From: UBA1756 sp045222555
GTDB taxonomy: Bacteria > Bacteroidota > Bacteroidia > Bacteroidales > WCHB1-69
Direction: 5' to 3'
DNA: 64,000 nucleotides
Assembly (NCBI GenBank): GCA_045222555.1
Contig: JBGUYY010000113.1
Span: 1-64,000, forward strand
Part shown: in pieces, positions 1 through 7,752 of the stretch
How the letters are laid out: every line of letters begins with the position of its first letter
How positions within the stretch are numbered: the stretch's first letter is position 1
The notes under the pieces: model-generated
Databases searched by the model: none
Told to the model about the DNA's origin: nothing
What the model saw: the letters and a program-made list of their open reading frames with translations, nothing else
Program-made: the position numbers and the translations under genes

Positions 1-35
1 GCCTGAAGAAGGTGGGAGAGTAGGTCGTCGCCCAA
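1..35 (+). rRNA. rrf: 5S rRNA, 3' end only
   Basis: The first ~35 bases contain GGGAGAGTAGGTCGTCGCCC, which matches the conserved 3' part of bacterial 5S rRNA (the GAGAGTAGG loop and closing helix strand). A strong terminator follows directly. The rest of the gene, and presumably an rRNA operon, lies before the window. The exact 3' end is an estimate. Confidence 0.75.
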
Positions 36-43
36 TACCACAC

Positions 44-75
44 GCCCCCTCCGTGAAACGAGGGGGCTTTTTTTT
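44..75 (+). terminator. Rho-independent terminator of the rRNA operon
   Basis: GCCCCCTC (44-51) pairs perfectly with GAGGGGGC (60-67) around an 8-base loop, followed by eight T residues. It ends the 5S rRNA transcript. Confidence 0.9.
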
Positions 76-99
76 GTTTAAACCCTAAAGATATTTTTG

Positions 100-107
100 T
101 ATATTTG
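100..107 (+). promoter_or_regulatory. Bacteroidetes -7 box, TATATTTG
   Basis: Exact match to the TAnnTTTG consensus of the primary Bacteroidetes sigma factor. It lies 24 bases before the ATG at 132 and rules out an upstream TTG start at 105, which is inside the box. Confidence 0.7.
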
Positions 108-131
108 CCGCGCCAACTTTCCTACTCCGCC

Positions 132-1076
132 ATGAACCAACCAACCCCAACATTATCCATAACAAGATCCTTCCCCCTTTGGCTTACATTGATACTTTTC
201 TGCCTTATTGGGACAGGGAATGCTCAAAATCATAAGAAGAGTGCAGATAGCGTGGTAACCTATTACAGCGGAAGTCAATCCATTTCCTTTTTTTCGGATG
301 GGACTTACCAATTGATTCAACATAACACGGATATATACTATCCCGATGTTCCATTTTTAAGTGAAGGTAAATATATCCGGGTCAAGAATTATGCCTATTA
401 TTTGTACAGTAATCCCTTGGTCCTTCAGCGCATAGAGCTTCAGGGTAGGGAAGAAAAAGGCTCGGCCGATAGCTATCAAATTGAAATTATTGATACGTTT
501 CGAAACCATCATTCATCGTATGGGATAGATTGTCTCACGGATTCTCTTTTTAACGGCCCCAATTACTATTATGATATCCGTCTATACTATGATCGCACCG
601 CTATGTACAATTTTAGACGAGAGAATCCCACGTTTGACTTGCAAAGCATGGAATTTCAAAAACTTAGCTGTGCTGACTTTTATGAAGAATTCCTCAGTTA
701 TAACAATCGTATTGAAATACCTAAAAAAATCCCAGTTCCTATCCACAAGATTGACATCAGAATTATATCGTATGGCGATGAAGTGGGTGGTTTTGAGGAA
801 TATTACGTGCAAGACACCTCTTCCAATCATTTTGTCATAGAGATCCCTGCTGAAGCATACGCTAAAATCAATTTTTTGGAGTTTGACGGTGAAATAGCAG
901 AAATTATTGACGACAACACCATCGGGTTCCTAAACCATACGTGGTATAAAGACAGATATGTCTGTGGGAAAAAACCGCACAAAAGGCTGCGGAAAATATG
1001 GAAGTACAGATACCAGTTGTCCGATCCATACCCAGAAAACAGAATCATGTTAAAAGTTCCTCGCGAACGGCGGTAG
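132..1076 (+). CDS. Secreted protein of unknown function
   Basis: A 314-residue protein that I do not recognise. The ATG at 132 is chosen because it follows the -7 box at 100-107. The N-terminus has a short polar stretch, then a hydrophobic core (FPLWLTLILFCLIGTG) and a likely cleavage site after NAQ, so it is probably exported. The mature part is rich in Tyr, Asp and Asn, with no repeats and no C-terminal sorting domain that I can see. The last residues are basic (KVPRERR). It stands alone between the rRNA terminator and the FISUMP operon and has its own promoter. A periplasmic or surface protein is the safest reading; no function is claimed. Confidence 0.65.
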   Translation: MNQPTPTLSITRSFPLWLTLILFCLIGTGNAQNHKKSADSVVTYYSGSQSISFFSDGTYQLIQHNTDIYYPDVPFLSEGKYIRVKNYAYYLYSNPLVLQRIELQGREEKGSADSYQIEIIDTFRNHHSSYGIDCLTDSLFNGPNYYYDIRLYYDRTAMYNFRRENPTFDLQSMEFQKLSCADFYEEFLSYNNRIEIPKKIPVPIHKIDIRIISYGDEVGGFEEYYVQDTSSNHFVIEIPAEAYAKINFLEFDGEIAEIIDDNTIGFLNHTWYKDRYVCGKKPHKRLRKIWKYRYQLSDPYPENRIMLKVPRERR

Positions 1077-1087
1077 TCTTTTGATAT

Positions 1088-1124
1088 AATTATACAATAT
1101 TGCGTAACGCAGATTTGTACAATT
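1088..1124 (+). promoter_or_regulatory. 37-bp palindrome, probable operator (copy 1)
   Basis: Nested dyad symmetry: AATT, TACAA and TGCGT on the left mirror ACGCA, TTGTA and AATT on the right around a central A at 1106. Only one arm position breaks the symmetry (1092/1120), apart from the two asymmetric 3-base spacers. It lies 10 bases upstream of the -7 box at 1135 and overlaps the expected -33 region. A near-identical copy stands in front of rlmH at 4255-4291. This architecture fits a dimeric regulator binding site; the regulator is unknown. Confidence 0.6.
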
Positions 1125-1134
1125 GATTTTTTAT

Positions 1135-1142
1135 TAATTTTG
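1135..1142 (+). promoter_or_regulatory. -7 box TAATTTTG of the FISUMP operon
   Basis: Exact TAnnTTTG match 28 bases before the ATG at 1171, just downstream of the 37-bp palindrome. Confidence 0.7.
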
Positions 1143-1170
1143 CAGTCTCAACAACCAAACAACCTCAACC

Positions 1171-3354
1171 ATGAAAAAGCTCGTGTCATTTTTCCTCTTC
1201 CTTTTAGGATGTATTGCCCTTTGGGGTCAGAGCGTCACGCTGACGTTTACCGCTCAGGACCAGAACAGCGACTACGTGCAACTTGATCGCGTGGTGATCG
1301 CCAACCTCACCCGTAACTGGCAGGAGACCATCGCTTTCCCCGACACCGTTTATACCCTCTCTATGGGTGTGGGGGTGGAAAATTACACACTGAAGGAAGA
1401 AATGAAGGTGATGCCCAATCCGTTTGACGGAGCCACGCGGGTGAACCTCAGCTCGCCAGTCAACGAACAGGCGCTGCTCACCATCGTGGACATGCAGGGG
1501 CGCATCTTTGCACGCTACAACACAGAGCTGACAGCGGGTGACAACTATTTCAACATCAGCCTCTCCACGCCACAAATGTATATTCTCACCGTGCAGACTC
1601 CTACCCGTCGGCAGAGTCTGAAGATGGTGAACACGGGGCATGGCGGTACCGATCGGATCATGTTCACGGGCAGCACCTACCACCCGCGCACGCTGCAGCT
1701 GAGGGGCACCTCCACGCACGATTTCCTTTCAGGCGACAACATGCGCTACATCGGCTATGCCACCATCAATGGCATCTTGCGCCAGAGCGAGCCGGTAGTA
1801 CAGCCACAATACGGGGATGAAACTCTTTCGTTAGACTTTTTCGCTGCCGATGCCATACCCTGTCCAGGCATGCCCACCGTTACCGACCACGAGGGCAACG
1901 TGTACCATACCGTGCAGGTTGGCAGCCAGTGCTGGACACGAGAGAACATGCGGTGCGTTACTTCACCGACCACAGGTACCTATCTGATTGTCCCAGAGGG
2001 CACACCCTACACCTGTACCGGCAAGCAGGCGCACTGGGTGCTGGGCGACTCGGCCACCTACGCGCCGCTGGGCTATGGGGTTCTCTACAACTGGAACGCT
2101 GCGGTGGACACCTTTAACACCACTTACAGCGAGCTGCATGTGGACACCACCCGCATACACCCAGTATGGGCCTTTTTCAAAGGCCATCGCAGAGGCATCT
2201 GTCCTGAAGGGTGGCATGTGCCCAGCTATGCAGAATGGAGCACTTTGCGAAGTTACGTATCCCACCAAGAAGAATATATATGTGATAGGATTTTATACGG
2301 AGATCCCGACGATGACTATTATGACCTCTATGCCAAATCATTAGCATCGCAGACGGGTTGGCGCGACACCACCGCAGCCTGCGACCCCGGCAACGATCCG
2401 AGTGCCAACAACGCCACCGGGTTTTCCGCCTTGCCCGCCGGATTCCATTTTACAACATACGATGGCACATTCTTCGAGGCGGTATTTTGGAGCAGTTCAA
2501 GAGGCTCCCTCACTGCCCCGTATGCACTCATGGTGAATAGCAGTTGGGACATTGGCAATGTTTACACCTGGGCGGATCCTGACAACTGCTTCTCGGTACG
2601 CTGTTTGCGCGATAACACCGTGGAGGAAGCGGAAATGGAGGAGGAAGAACACGGCACACCCTGTCCTGATATGCCTACCGTTACCGACCACGAAGGCAAC
2701 GTGTACCACACCGTACTGATTGGCAACCAGTGCTGGACGAAAGAAAATATGCGTTGCGAGACTTCCCCACGCACTGGCCATCGCTTCATCAACGACTCGT
2801 TTGCGTACACCAACGGGTACTCTTATACAGAAATCGGTGCCTACTGGCCCAACCACGACTCAGCTAGCAACGTCGGCAATGAGCTTGGACTGCTCTATTC
2901 GTGGGCTATCGCCTTGGACACCATCGGATCTGAAGGGGAGTGGTGCGCTGATACCAACGGACACTATAGGGGAATATGTCCGGAAGGATGGCATGTTCCC
3001 AGTCGCTACGAATGGCTGGCCTTGTACAACTATTTTGCCTCCCATCCAGAACTGACTTGCAACGGAAATGGGGTGAGCAATGCCAAAGCATTGGCTGCAC
3101 AGACCGGTTGGATGCGCGTCAATGGAACCTGCACTGTGGGAGGAAATCCGTCCACCAACAATGCTACGGGATTCACCGCTCGCCCCACCTCTTATGGCTC
3201 ATATTATGATGTCGGCATTTTCAATTGTGCGGTATTTCTAAGCAATATTCCCAGCTTTCGTGCAGCACTATGGACGACAGACACTGACCTTTCTCTGGAG
3301 AATGTCACTTATCCTATCAACAGATTTTCGGTGCGGTGTTTGCGTAATGAATAA
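1171..3354 (+). CDS. Secreted protein with two FISUMP domains
   Basis: 727 residues. A signal peptide (MKKLVSFFLFLLGCIALWGQ) is followed at about residues 80-155 by a segment that looks like a T9SS sorting domain (KVMPNPFDGATRVNL, then MQGRIF and QMYILTVQT). Two tandem FISUMP (Fib_succ_major, TIGR02145-like) domains follow, starting near residues 229 and 497. Each opens with MPTVTDHEGNVYHTV and carries the CW(T)xENMRC, RGICPEGWHVPS and NATGFSA/TARP signatures, and each ends in F(S)VRCLR. The odd point is the position of the sorting-like domain, which is normally at the extreme C-terminus. It is probably co-transcribed with the FISUMP lipoprotein 40 bases downstream. FISUMP domains are common in surface proteins of Fibrobacteres and Bacteroidetes, but their biochemical role is not established. 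Confidence 0.8.
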   Translation: MKKLVSFFLFLLGCIALWGQSVTLTFTAQDQNSDYVQLDRVVIANLTRNWQETIAFPDTVYTLSMGVGVENYTLKEEMKVMPNPFDGATRVNLSSPVNEQALLTIVDMQGRIFARYNTELTAGDNYFNISLSTPQMYILTVQTPTRRQSLKMVNTGHGGTDRIMFTGSTYHPRTLQLRGTSTHDFLSGDNMRYIGYATINGILRQSEPVVQPQYGDETLSLDFFAADAIPCPGMPTVTDHEGNVYHTVQVGSQCWTRENMRCVTSPTTGTYLIVPEGTPYTCTGKQAHWVLGDSATYAPLGYGVLYNWNAAVDTFNTTYSELHVDTTRIHPVWAFFKGHRRGICPEGWHVPSYAEWSTLRSYVSHQEEYICDRILYGDPDDDYYDLYAKSLASQTGWRDTTAACDPGNDPSANNATGFSALPAGFHFTTYDGTFFEAVFWSSSRGSLTAPYALMVNSSWDIGNVYTWADPDNCFSVRCLRDNTVEEAEMEEEEHGTPCPDMPTVTDHEGNVYHTVLIGNQCWTKENMRCETSPRTGHRFINDSFAYTNGYSYTEIGAYWPNHDSASNVGNELGLLYSWAIALDTIGSEGEWCADTNGHYRGICPEGWHVPSRYEWLALYNYFASHPELTCNGNGVSNAKALAAQTGWMRVNGTCTVGGNPSTNNATGFTARPTSYGSYYDVGIFNCAVFLSNIPSFRAALWTTDTDLSLENVTYPINRFSVRCLRNE

Positions 3355-3394
3355 TATAATTTATTGTATATCAAATTTTTAATAATTATTAAAA

Positions 3395-4213
3395 ATGAAA
3401 AAGATAACATTGATACTATTAGGTATGATGGCGGTGGCAATGTTGATCAGCTGCGAAAAAGATCCCCAACCAGAACCAGAGCCCGACCCTGTTAACCCGG
3501 AAGATCCCGCTGTACTGGTACTATTGCCCAATGCCGTTACCGACATTGAAGGCCACCAATACGATGCCGTGCAGATAGGCAGTCAGGTATGGATGGCGGA
3601 GAACCTGCGTGCCCACCGTTACGCCGATAGCACCCCCATACCTCAATATAACAATTCGAGCGGATGGCGTTTGCAACTCTATTTTCCCAATAATGACATC
3701 AACAATGTGGAAGAATACGGCTACTTGTACAACTGGATAGCAGCGGTGAATTGGGAGACGGCGGGAAGCAATGCCAATCCTTCTGGCATACAGGGTGTAT
3801 GTCCCGACGGCTGGCATTTGCCGAGCGATGCCGAGTGGACGCAGCTCACTGACTACCTTAGTCAGCACCACATTAGCTGTGGCGATGACCCCGCAACCAT
3901 TGCTAAGGCTTTGGCCGACAGTACGGGATGGAAGACCTCGTATGTCGAGTGTGCGGTAGGAAATACGCCTGAATATAACAACACCACTGGCTTCTCTGTC
4001 CGTCCTGCCGGTACATACACCGACGGTTTCGTCCATTTTGGGGAATACGCCCGTTATTGGAGTGCCACCAACAATGGTGCCCCGTGGGATCCCTCAGACT
4101 GGCCCAGCTACGTTCCCATCTCTTACTGGGGGCTACATTACTATAGTGCCACAGTGGGCAAAGGCTCTGCCGACAAGTGGGAAGCATTGTCGGTGCGGTG
4201 TGTGAGGGATTGA
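3395..4213 (+). CDS. FISUMP-domain lipoprotein
   Basis: 272 residues. The N-terminus is a lipoprotein signal with lipobox LISC (Cys20) and an acidic, proline-rich linker (EKDPQPEPEPDP), so it is probably anchored in the outer membrane. One FISUMP domain fills the rest: VTDIEGHQYDAVQIG, WMAENLRAHRY, GVCPDGWHLPSDAEW, NTTGFSVRPAG and a terminal LSVRCVRD. It is clearly related to the two domains of the preceding gene, and the 40-base gap suggests one operon. No terminator is visible between them. The role is unknown; a surface adhesin or binding protein is an inference. Confidence 0.8.
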   Translation: MKKITLILLGMMAVAMLISCEKDPQPEPEPDPVNPEDPAVLVLLPNAVTDIEGHQYDAVQIGSQVWMAENLRAHRYADSTPIPQYNNSSGWRLQLYFPNNDINNVEEYGYLYNWIAAVNWETAGSNANPSGIQGVCPDGWHLPSDAEWTQLTDYLSQHHISCGDDPATIAKALADSTGWKTSYVECAVGNTPEYNNTTGFSVRPAGTYTDGFVHFGEYARYWSATNNGAPWDPSDWPSYVPISYWGLHYYSATVGKGSADKWEALSVRCVRD

Positions 4214-4254
4214 ACACAGAAAATTAGTGGTATTTTTTCACCTTCGCAAAATCT

Positions 4255-4291
4255 AATTATACAAAATTGCGTAACGCAGATTTGTATAATT
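4255..4291 (+). promoter_or_regulatory. 37-bp palindrome, probable operator (copy 2)
   Basis: Same nested dyad as at 1088-1124: AATT, A, TACAA, spacer, TGCGT, central A (4273), ACGCA, spacer, TTGTA, T, AATT. Here all arm positions pair. Its right edge overlaps the -33 TTG (4290-4292) of the rlmH promoter, so a bound regulator would compete with RNA polymerase or contact it. Confidence 0.6.
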
Positions 4292-4319
4292 GATTTTCTG
4301 AAAATTAGTTGTAACTTTG
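4290..4319 (+). promoter_or_regulatory. rlmH promoter (TTG, 19-bp spacer, TAACTTTG)
   Basis: TTG at 4290-4292 and TAACTTTG at 4312-4319 have the 19-bp spacing typical of Bacteroidetes promoters. The GTG start of rlmH begins five bases after the box, so the transcript is probably leaderless. Confidence 0.7.
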
Positions 4320-4323
4320 TCGC

Positions 4324-4791
4324 GTGAAAGCCAAACTTATCTATATCGGAAAAGAAGACTCAGCGGAGCTGACCGCTGCGGTCGCCGCATACGTCGGCAA
4401 AATCAAATTTTATCTTCCTTTTGAAATGGAGGCCATCCCTTATCTGAAAAATAAGGTGAGCCAAGAGGAACAGAAAAAGCTTGAAGGTCAGTTGTTTCTC
4501 AAGAAAATTGACCCTACCGATCATGTTGTTCTGTTGGACGAACATGGCGTAGAAATGACCTCCGTGCAGTTTTCGCAATTCATGCAGCAGCAGATGCTTC
4601 GGGGTACCAAACGGCTGGTGTTTCTCATCGGTGGTGCCTACGGATTCTCCGAAGAGGTTTACAAACGCGGCAACTCTAAGCTCTCCCTCTCCCGCATGAC
4701 CTTCCCGCACGTGCTCACCCGCCTCATCTTCGCCGAGCAGCTCTATCGCGCCATGACCATCCTCAAAGGGGAACCCTATCATCACGAGTGA
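4324..4791 (+). CDS. rlmH: 23S rRNA pseudouridine-1915 N3-methyltransferase
   Basis: 155 residues, the usual RlmH length. This SPOUT-fold enzyme methylates N3 of pseudouridine 1915 in helix 69 of 23S rRNA, using S-adenosylmethionine. Diagnostic segments are LLDEHG, the SAM-binding knot FLIGGAYGFSEEV, and the C-terminal block LSLSRMTFPHVLTR followed by LYRAMTILKGEPYHH. The GTG at 4324 is chosen because the protein starts MKAKLIYIG, as RlmH proteins do (MKLxLxxxG). The start lies almost on the predicted transcription start. The 37-bp palindrome directly upstream suggests regulation shared with the FISUMP operon. Confidence 0.95.
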   Translation: MKAKLIYIGKEDSAELTAAVAAYVGKIKFYLPFEMEAIPYLKNKVSQEEQKKLEGQLFLKKIDPTDHVVLLDEHGVEMTSVQFSQFMQQQMLRGTKRLVFLIGGAYGFSEEVYKRGNSKLSLSRMTFPHVLTRLIFAEQLYRAMTILKGEPYHHE

Positions 4792-4852
4792 GCTGAATTC
4801 TCCTATCTTCAAATCTTTCAAATTTGGGAATGATGAATTGAAAATTATTCCG

Positions 4853-4860
4853 TAATTTTG
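4853..4860 (+). promoter_or_regulatory. -7 box TAATTTTG of the nfu operon
   Basis: Exact TAnnTTTG match 26 bases before the ATG of the NifU-like gene. It probably drives the five-gene run nfu-ychF-rpoN-tcdA-methyltransferase. Confidence 0.7.
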
Positions 4861-4886
4861 CACACTTAATTCTAAAATATTTTATT

Positions 4887-5144
4887 ATGGAAAATCAAGA
4901 CAAAGCCGCTATGGAACAGAAAGTTATCGCTGTCATCAACCAACTCCGTCCCTATTTGCAGGGCGATGGTGGCGACATTGAGTTCATCGAACTGACCGAT
5001 GATATGGTGGTGAAAGTGAAATTGCAGGGTGCCTGCGGCTCATGCCCCCATGCCAAACTGACCCTCAAACAGGGCGTGGAAGCTACACTGAAAAAATATG
5101 TCCCAGAAGTTAAATCTGTGGAAGACATTGTTTTAGGTTTCTAA
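4887..5144 (+). CDS. NifU C-terminal-type iron-sulfur scaffold
   Basis: 85 residues consisting only of the NifU C-terminal (Nfu) domain. This cytoplasmic scaffold or carrier passes Fe-S clusters to target proteins. The signature is LRPYLQGDGGDIEF near the N-terminus and the cluster-binding CGSC motif (Cys50 and Cys53) followed by PHAKLTLKQGVE. There is no A-type N-terminal domain as in E. coli NfuA, so it is the short stand-alone form. The gene lies 10 bases before ychF and probably shares its transcript. Confidence 0.9.
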   Translation: MENQDKAAMEQKVIAVINQLRPYLQGDGGDIEFIELTDDMVVKVKLQGACGSCPHAKLTLKQGVEATLKKYVPEVKSVEDIVLGF

Positions 5145-5154
5145 ATTCTGACGT

Positions 5155-6249
5155 ATGAGTTTGAAATGTGGCATCATCGGCCTTACCAATACGGGTAAGA
5201 CCACTATGTTCAATTGCATCTCCAACACCAAGGCCGCCATCACCGATTTCGCCTACAGTACCAACAAGTCGAATATCGGCGTGTGCAACGTGCCCGACGA
5301 TCGTTTGGCCAAAATCAACACGTTCATCGCTGCCGACAAGCTGATTTATGCCACTGTGGATGTGGTGGATGTACCGGGTTTGGCCAAAGGCGCCAGTCAA
5401 GGTGAAGGCATCGGCAACAGCTTCCTCGCCGACGTGCGCCAGTGCGACGCACTCATTCATGTGCTGCGCTGCTTCGACAACGAGAACCTCCCCCACGTGG
5501 AAGGCTCCGTTGACCCTGTGCGCGACATTGAAATCGTGGAGTTTGAGCTGCAAGTCAAGGATTTGGAGCAAATCGACCGCAAAATCCAGAAGGTGGAAAA
5601 GGCCGCCAAGGTGGGCGACAAGACTGCCAAACACGACCTCGATGTGCTGATGAAATACAAGCATCACCTCGAGAATTTCCAGAATGTGCGCACCCTCGAA
5701 ACCACTGAGGATGAGAAGGCTGTGGTGGCCGACATGATGCTTCTGACCGACAAACCGGTGCTGTTTGTCTGCAACGTCAATGATAATGCCCTCGAAAACA
5801 ACCACTATGTGGAAGCCGTCCGCGAGGCACTGAAAGACCAGGACTGCGAAATCCTCGTCATCGCGGGTAAGCTGGAGTCGGAAATCGCCGAACTGGACGA
5901 TGAAGCCGACCGTATGGCCTTCCTCGAAGATGTGGGTTTGACGGAACCTGGTGTGAATAAGGTGATTCGGGCTGCCTATCGGTTGCTCAACCTCATTTCG
6001 TTCTTTACGGTGGGCGGCAAGGAAAACCGCGCCTGGACCATCCGCAAGGGTATGACCGCCCCGCAGGCCGCCGGTGTCATCCACAGCGACCTCGAACGCG
6101 GTTTCATCCGCGCGGAAGTCATCAAATACAACGACCTCGTGGAGTTGGGTTCTGAACTCAAGTGCAAGGAGGCTGGCAAATTGTCGGTGGAAGGCAAAAA
6201 CTATGTGGTGGAAGACGGCGACATTCTGCACATCCGTTTCAACGTATAA
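5155..6249 (+). CDS. ychF: Redox-regulated ATPase YchF (OLA1 family)
   Basis: 364 residues, the standard length. This Obg-related P-loop NTPase prefers ATP and binds ribosomes. Visible features: P-loop GLTNTGKTTMF near the N-terminus, switch II DVVDVPGLAKGASQGEG, a helical coiled-coil insertion around residues 125-190, the CNVNDN segment that replaces the usual NKxD, and a C-terminal TGS domain with ISFFTVGGKENRAW and EDGDILHIRFNV. The Bacteroidetes-type P-loop has Thr-Asn in place of the usual Pro-Asn-Val (GLPNVGKST), a mild variation. It sits in a compact operon between nfu and rpoN. Confidence 0.95.
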   Translation: MSLKCGIIGLTNTGKTTMFNCISNTKAAITDFAYSTNKSNIGVCNVPDDRLAKINTFIAADKLIYATVDVVDVPGLAKGASQGEGIGNSFLADVRQCDALIHVLRCFDNENLPHVEGSVDPVRDIEIVEFELQVKDLEQIDRKIQKVEKAAKVGDKTAKHDLDVLMKYKHHLENFQNVRTLETTEDEKAVVADMMLLTDKPVLFVCNVNDNALENNHYVEAVREALKDQDCEILVIAGKLESEIAELDDEADRMAFLEDVGLTEPGVNKVIRAAYRLLNLISFFTVGGKENRAWTIRKGMTAPQAAGVIHSDLERGFIRAEVIKYNDLVELGSELKCKEAGKLSVEGKNYVVEDGDILHIRFNV

Positions 6250-6261
6250 CCCTGTTTCAGT

Positions 6262-7752
6262 ATGTCCATCGGTCTCGCTCAAGTACAGCAACAGAAACTC
6301 GCGCAACGCACCACCCAGCGTCAGATGTTGCTGATGCATCTGGTTTCCATCTCTAAAGAAGAGTTAGAAGAGGAAATTGCGAAGGCAGTAGAGACCAACC
6401 CCGCTCTTGAAATCGCTCCTGACGAAGAATCCGAAGAAGGTTTCCAGGGCGAAGGTGAAGCGGAAGAGTGGGATAATGAGCCGCAGGAGGTGTCGTACGA
6501 GGAGGCGATGAACCTCGGCGCCAGCGCGCACGACGACGATGCCTACGACACCAATCCCGACGATTGGGAACCCGGCGGGTACGACACACCCCACTACGAC
6601 AACGGCGATCTTCAGTATGAGAAACTGGTGGTGGCCACTACCTCCTTCCGCGAGAATCTGATTCTTCAATTGGGCGAGCTGGCCCTCTCCGACATTGATC
6701 GACGCATCGCCATCTTCATCATCGGCTCCCTCTCCGACCAGGGTTATTTTGAGGATGGGGAGGATTCGAAAAACAGTGCCCGCTCTATCGTGAATCAGCT
6801 TCTGATTCAGGAAAATATCCGTGTCACCAAGGAGGATGTGATTCGCGTGCTCACGGAATACATTCAGACGCTTGAGCCCACGGGTATTGGGGCGCGCTCG
6901 GTGCAGGAGTGCCTGCTCCTGCAAATCAATGCGGCTCTCCAACAGAAAAAAACTCCGCAGCTGCTGCTGGCCCGCACCATCCTTACCAACCATTTCGACC
7001 ATTTCACCAAACGCCGTTTCGACCTAATTGCCAAGCGCGAGAAGATTTCGGTAGAGCAGGTGCAAGAGGCCGTGGCCATCATCACCCGCCTGAATGTTTA
7101 TCCCGGCGGTGGAAGCGAGACGACCAACTATGTGGTGCCGGACTTTATTGTCATGGTGGAGGGTGAGAAGGTTACGTTCACCCTTGCCCGTCAGTACAAG
7201 GCCCGTCTGCGCGTGAGCAGCGATTATGAGAAACTGATGCAGCAGTCGCGCACCCGCAAAGATCCGGAAGCCGCCAAGTTCTACCGCGAAACCATCGACA
7301 AGGCCCGCCTGTTCATCGATGCCCTCACCGACCGTGAACGCACCATGACCTTGGTGATGAACGAGATCATCACCCAGCAGAAAGCCTATTTCCTCACGGG
7401 CGACCCGAAGCAGCTGAAACCTATGGTGCTCAAGAATATAGCCGAGAAGGTGAAGATGGATGTGGCCACCGTTTCGCGTGTCACCGCTCAGCGGTATGCC
7501 CAGACCCCATTTGGTACCATCTCGCTGAAAAGTCTTTTCTCGGAGGCCGTTAACGAGGAGGATGCCTCCGCCAACGCCATCAAGCAGGCGCTGAAGGAGA
7601 TTGTGGAGGGCGAGGATAAACGGGCACCCTATACCGACGAGAAACTGGTGCAGCTGCTGCAGGAAAAAGGCTACAGCATCTCCCGCCGCACGGTTACCAA
7701 GTACCGTGAGAAGTTGGGCATTCTCTCCACCTCCAAAAGAAAAGAGCGATGA
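6262..7752 (+). CDS. rpoN: RNA polymerase sigma-54 factor
   Basis: 496 residues, normal for RpoN. It directs RNA polymerase to -24/-12 promoters and needs AAA+ activators to open DNA. Region I is the Gln-rich N-terminus (LAQVQQQKLAQRTTQRQ). Region II is a long acidic linker (about residues 50-110). The core-binding domain follows, then the helix-turn-helix, and near the C-terminus the RpoN box ISRRTVTKYREKLGI. No activator gene is in the window. The start follows ychF by 12 bases, and the end overlaps tcdA by four bases (ATGA), so translation of the two is probably coupled. Confidence 0.97.
   Translation: MSIGLAQVQQQKLAQRTTQRQMLLMHLVSISKEELEEEIAKAVETNPALEIAPDEESEEGFQGEGEAEEWDNEPQEVSYEEAMNLGASAHDDDAYDTNPDDWEPGGYDTPHYDNGDLQYEKLVVATTSFRENLILQLGELALSDIDRRIAIFIIGSLSDQGYFEDGEDSKNSARSIVNQLLIQENIRVTKEDVIRVLTEYIQTLEPTGIGARSVQECLLLQINAALQQKKTPQLLLARTILTNHFDHFTKRRFDLIAKREKISVEQVQEAVAIITRLNVYPGGGSETTNYVVPDFIVMVEGEKVTFTLARQYKARLRVSSDYEKLMQQSRTRKDPEAAKFYRETIDKARLFIDALTDRERTMTLVMNEIITQQKAYFLTGDPKQLKPMVLKNIAEKVKMDVATVSRVTAQRYAQTPFGTISLKSLFSEAVNEEDASANAIKQALKEIVEGEDKRAPYTDEKLVQLLQEKGYSISRRTVTKYREKLGILSTSKRKER

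Noticed and set aside
5110..6339. Long open frame antisense to ychF
   Set aside because: It reads as a low-complexity His/Val/Phe-rich sequence with no family features and is the mirror of a well supported gene.
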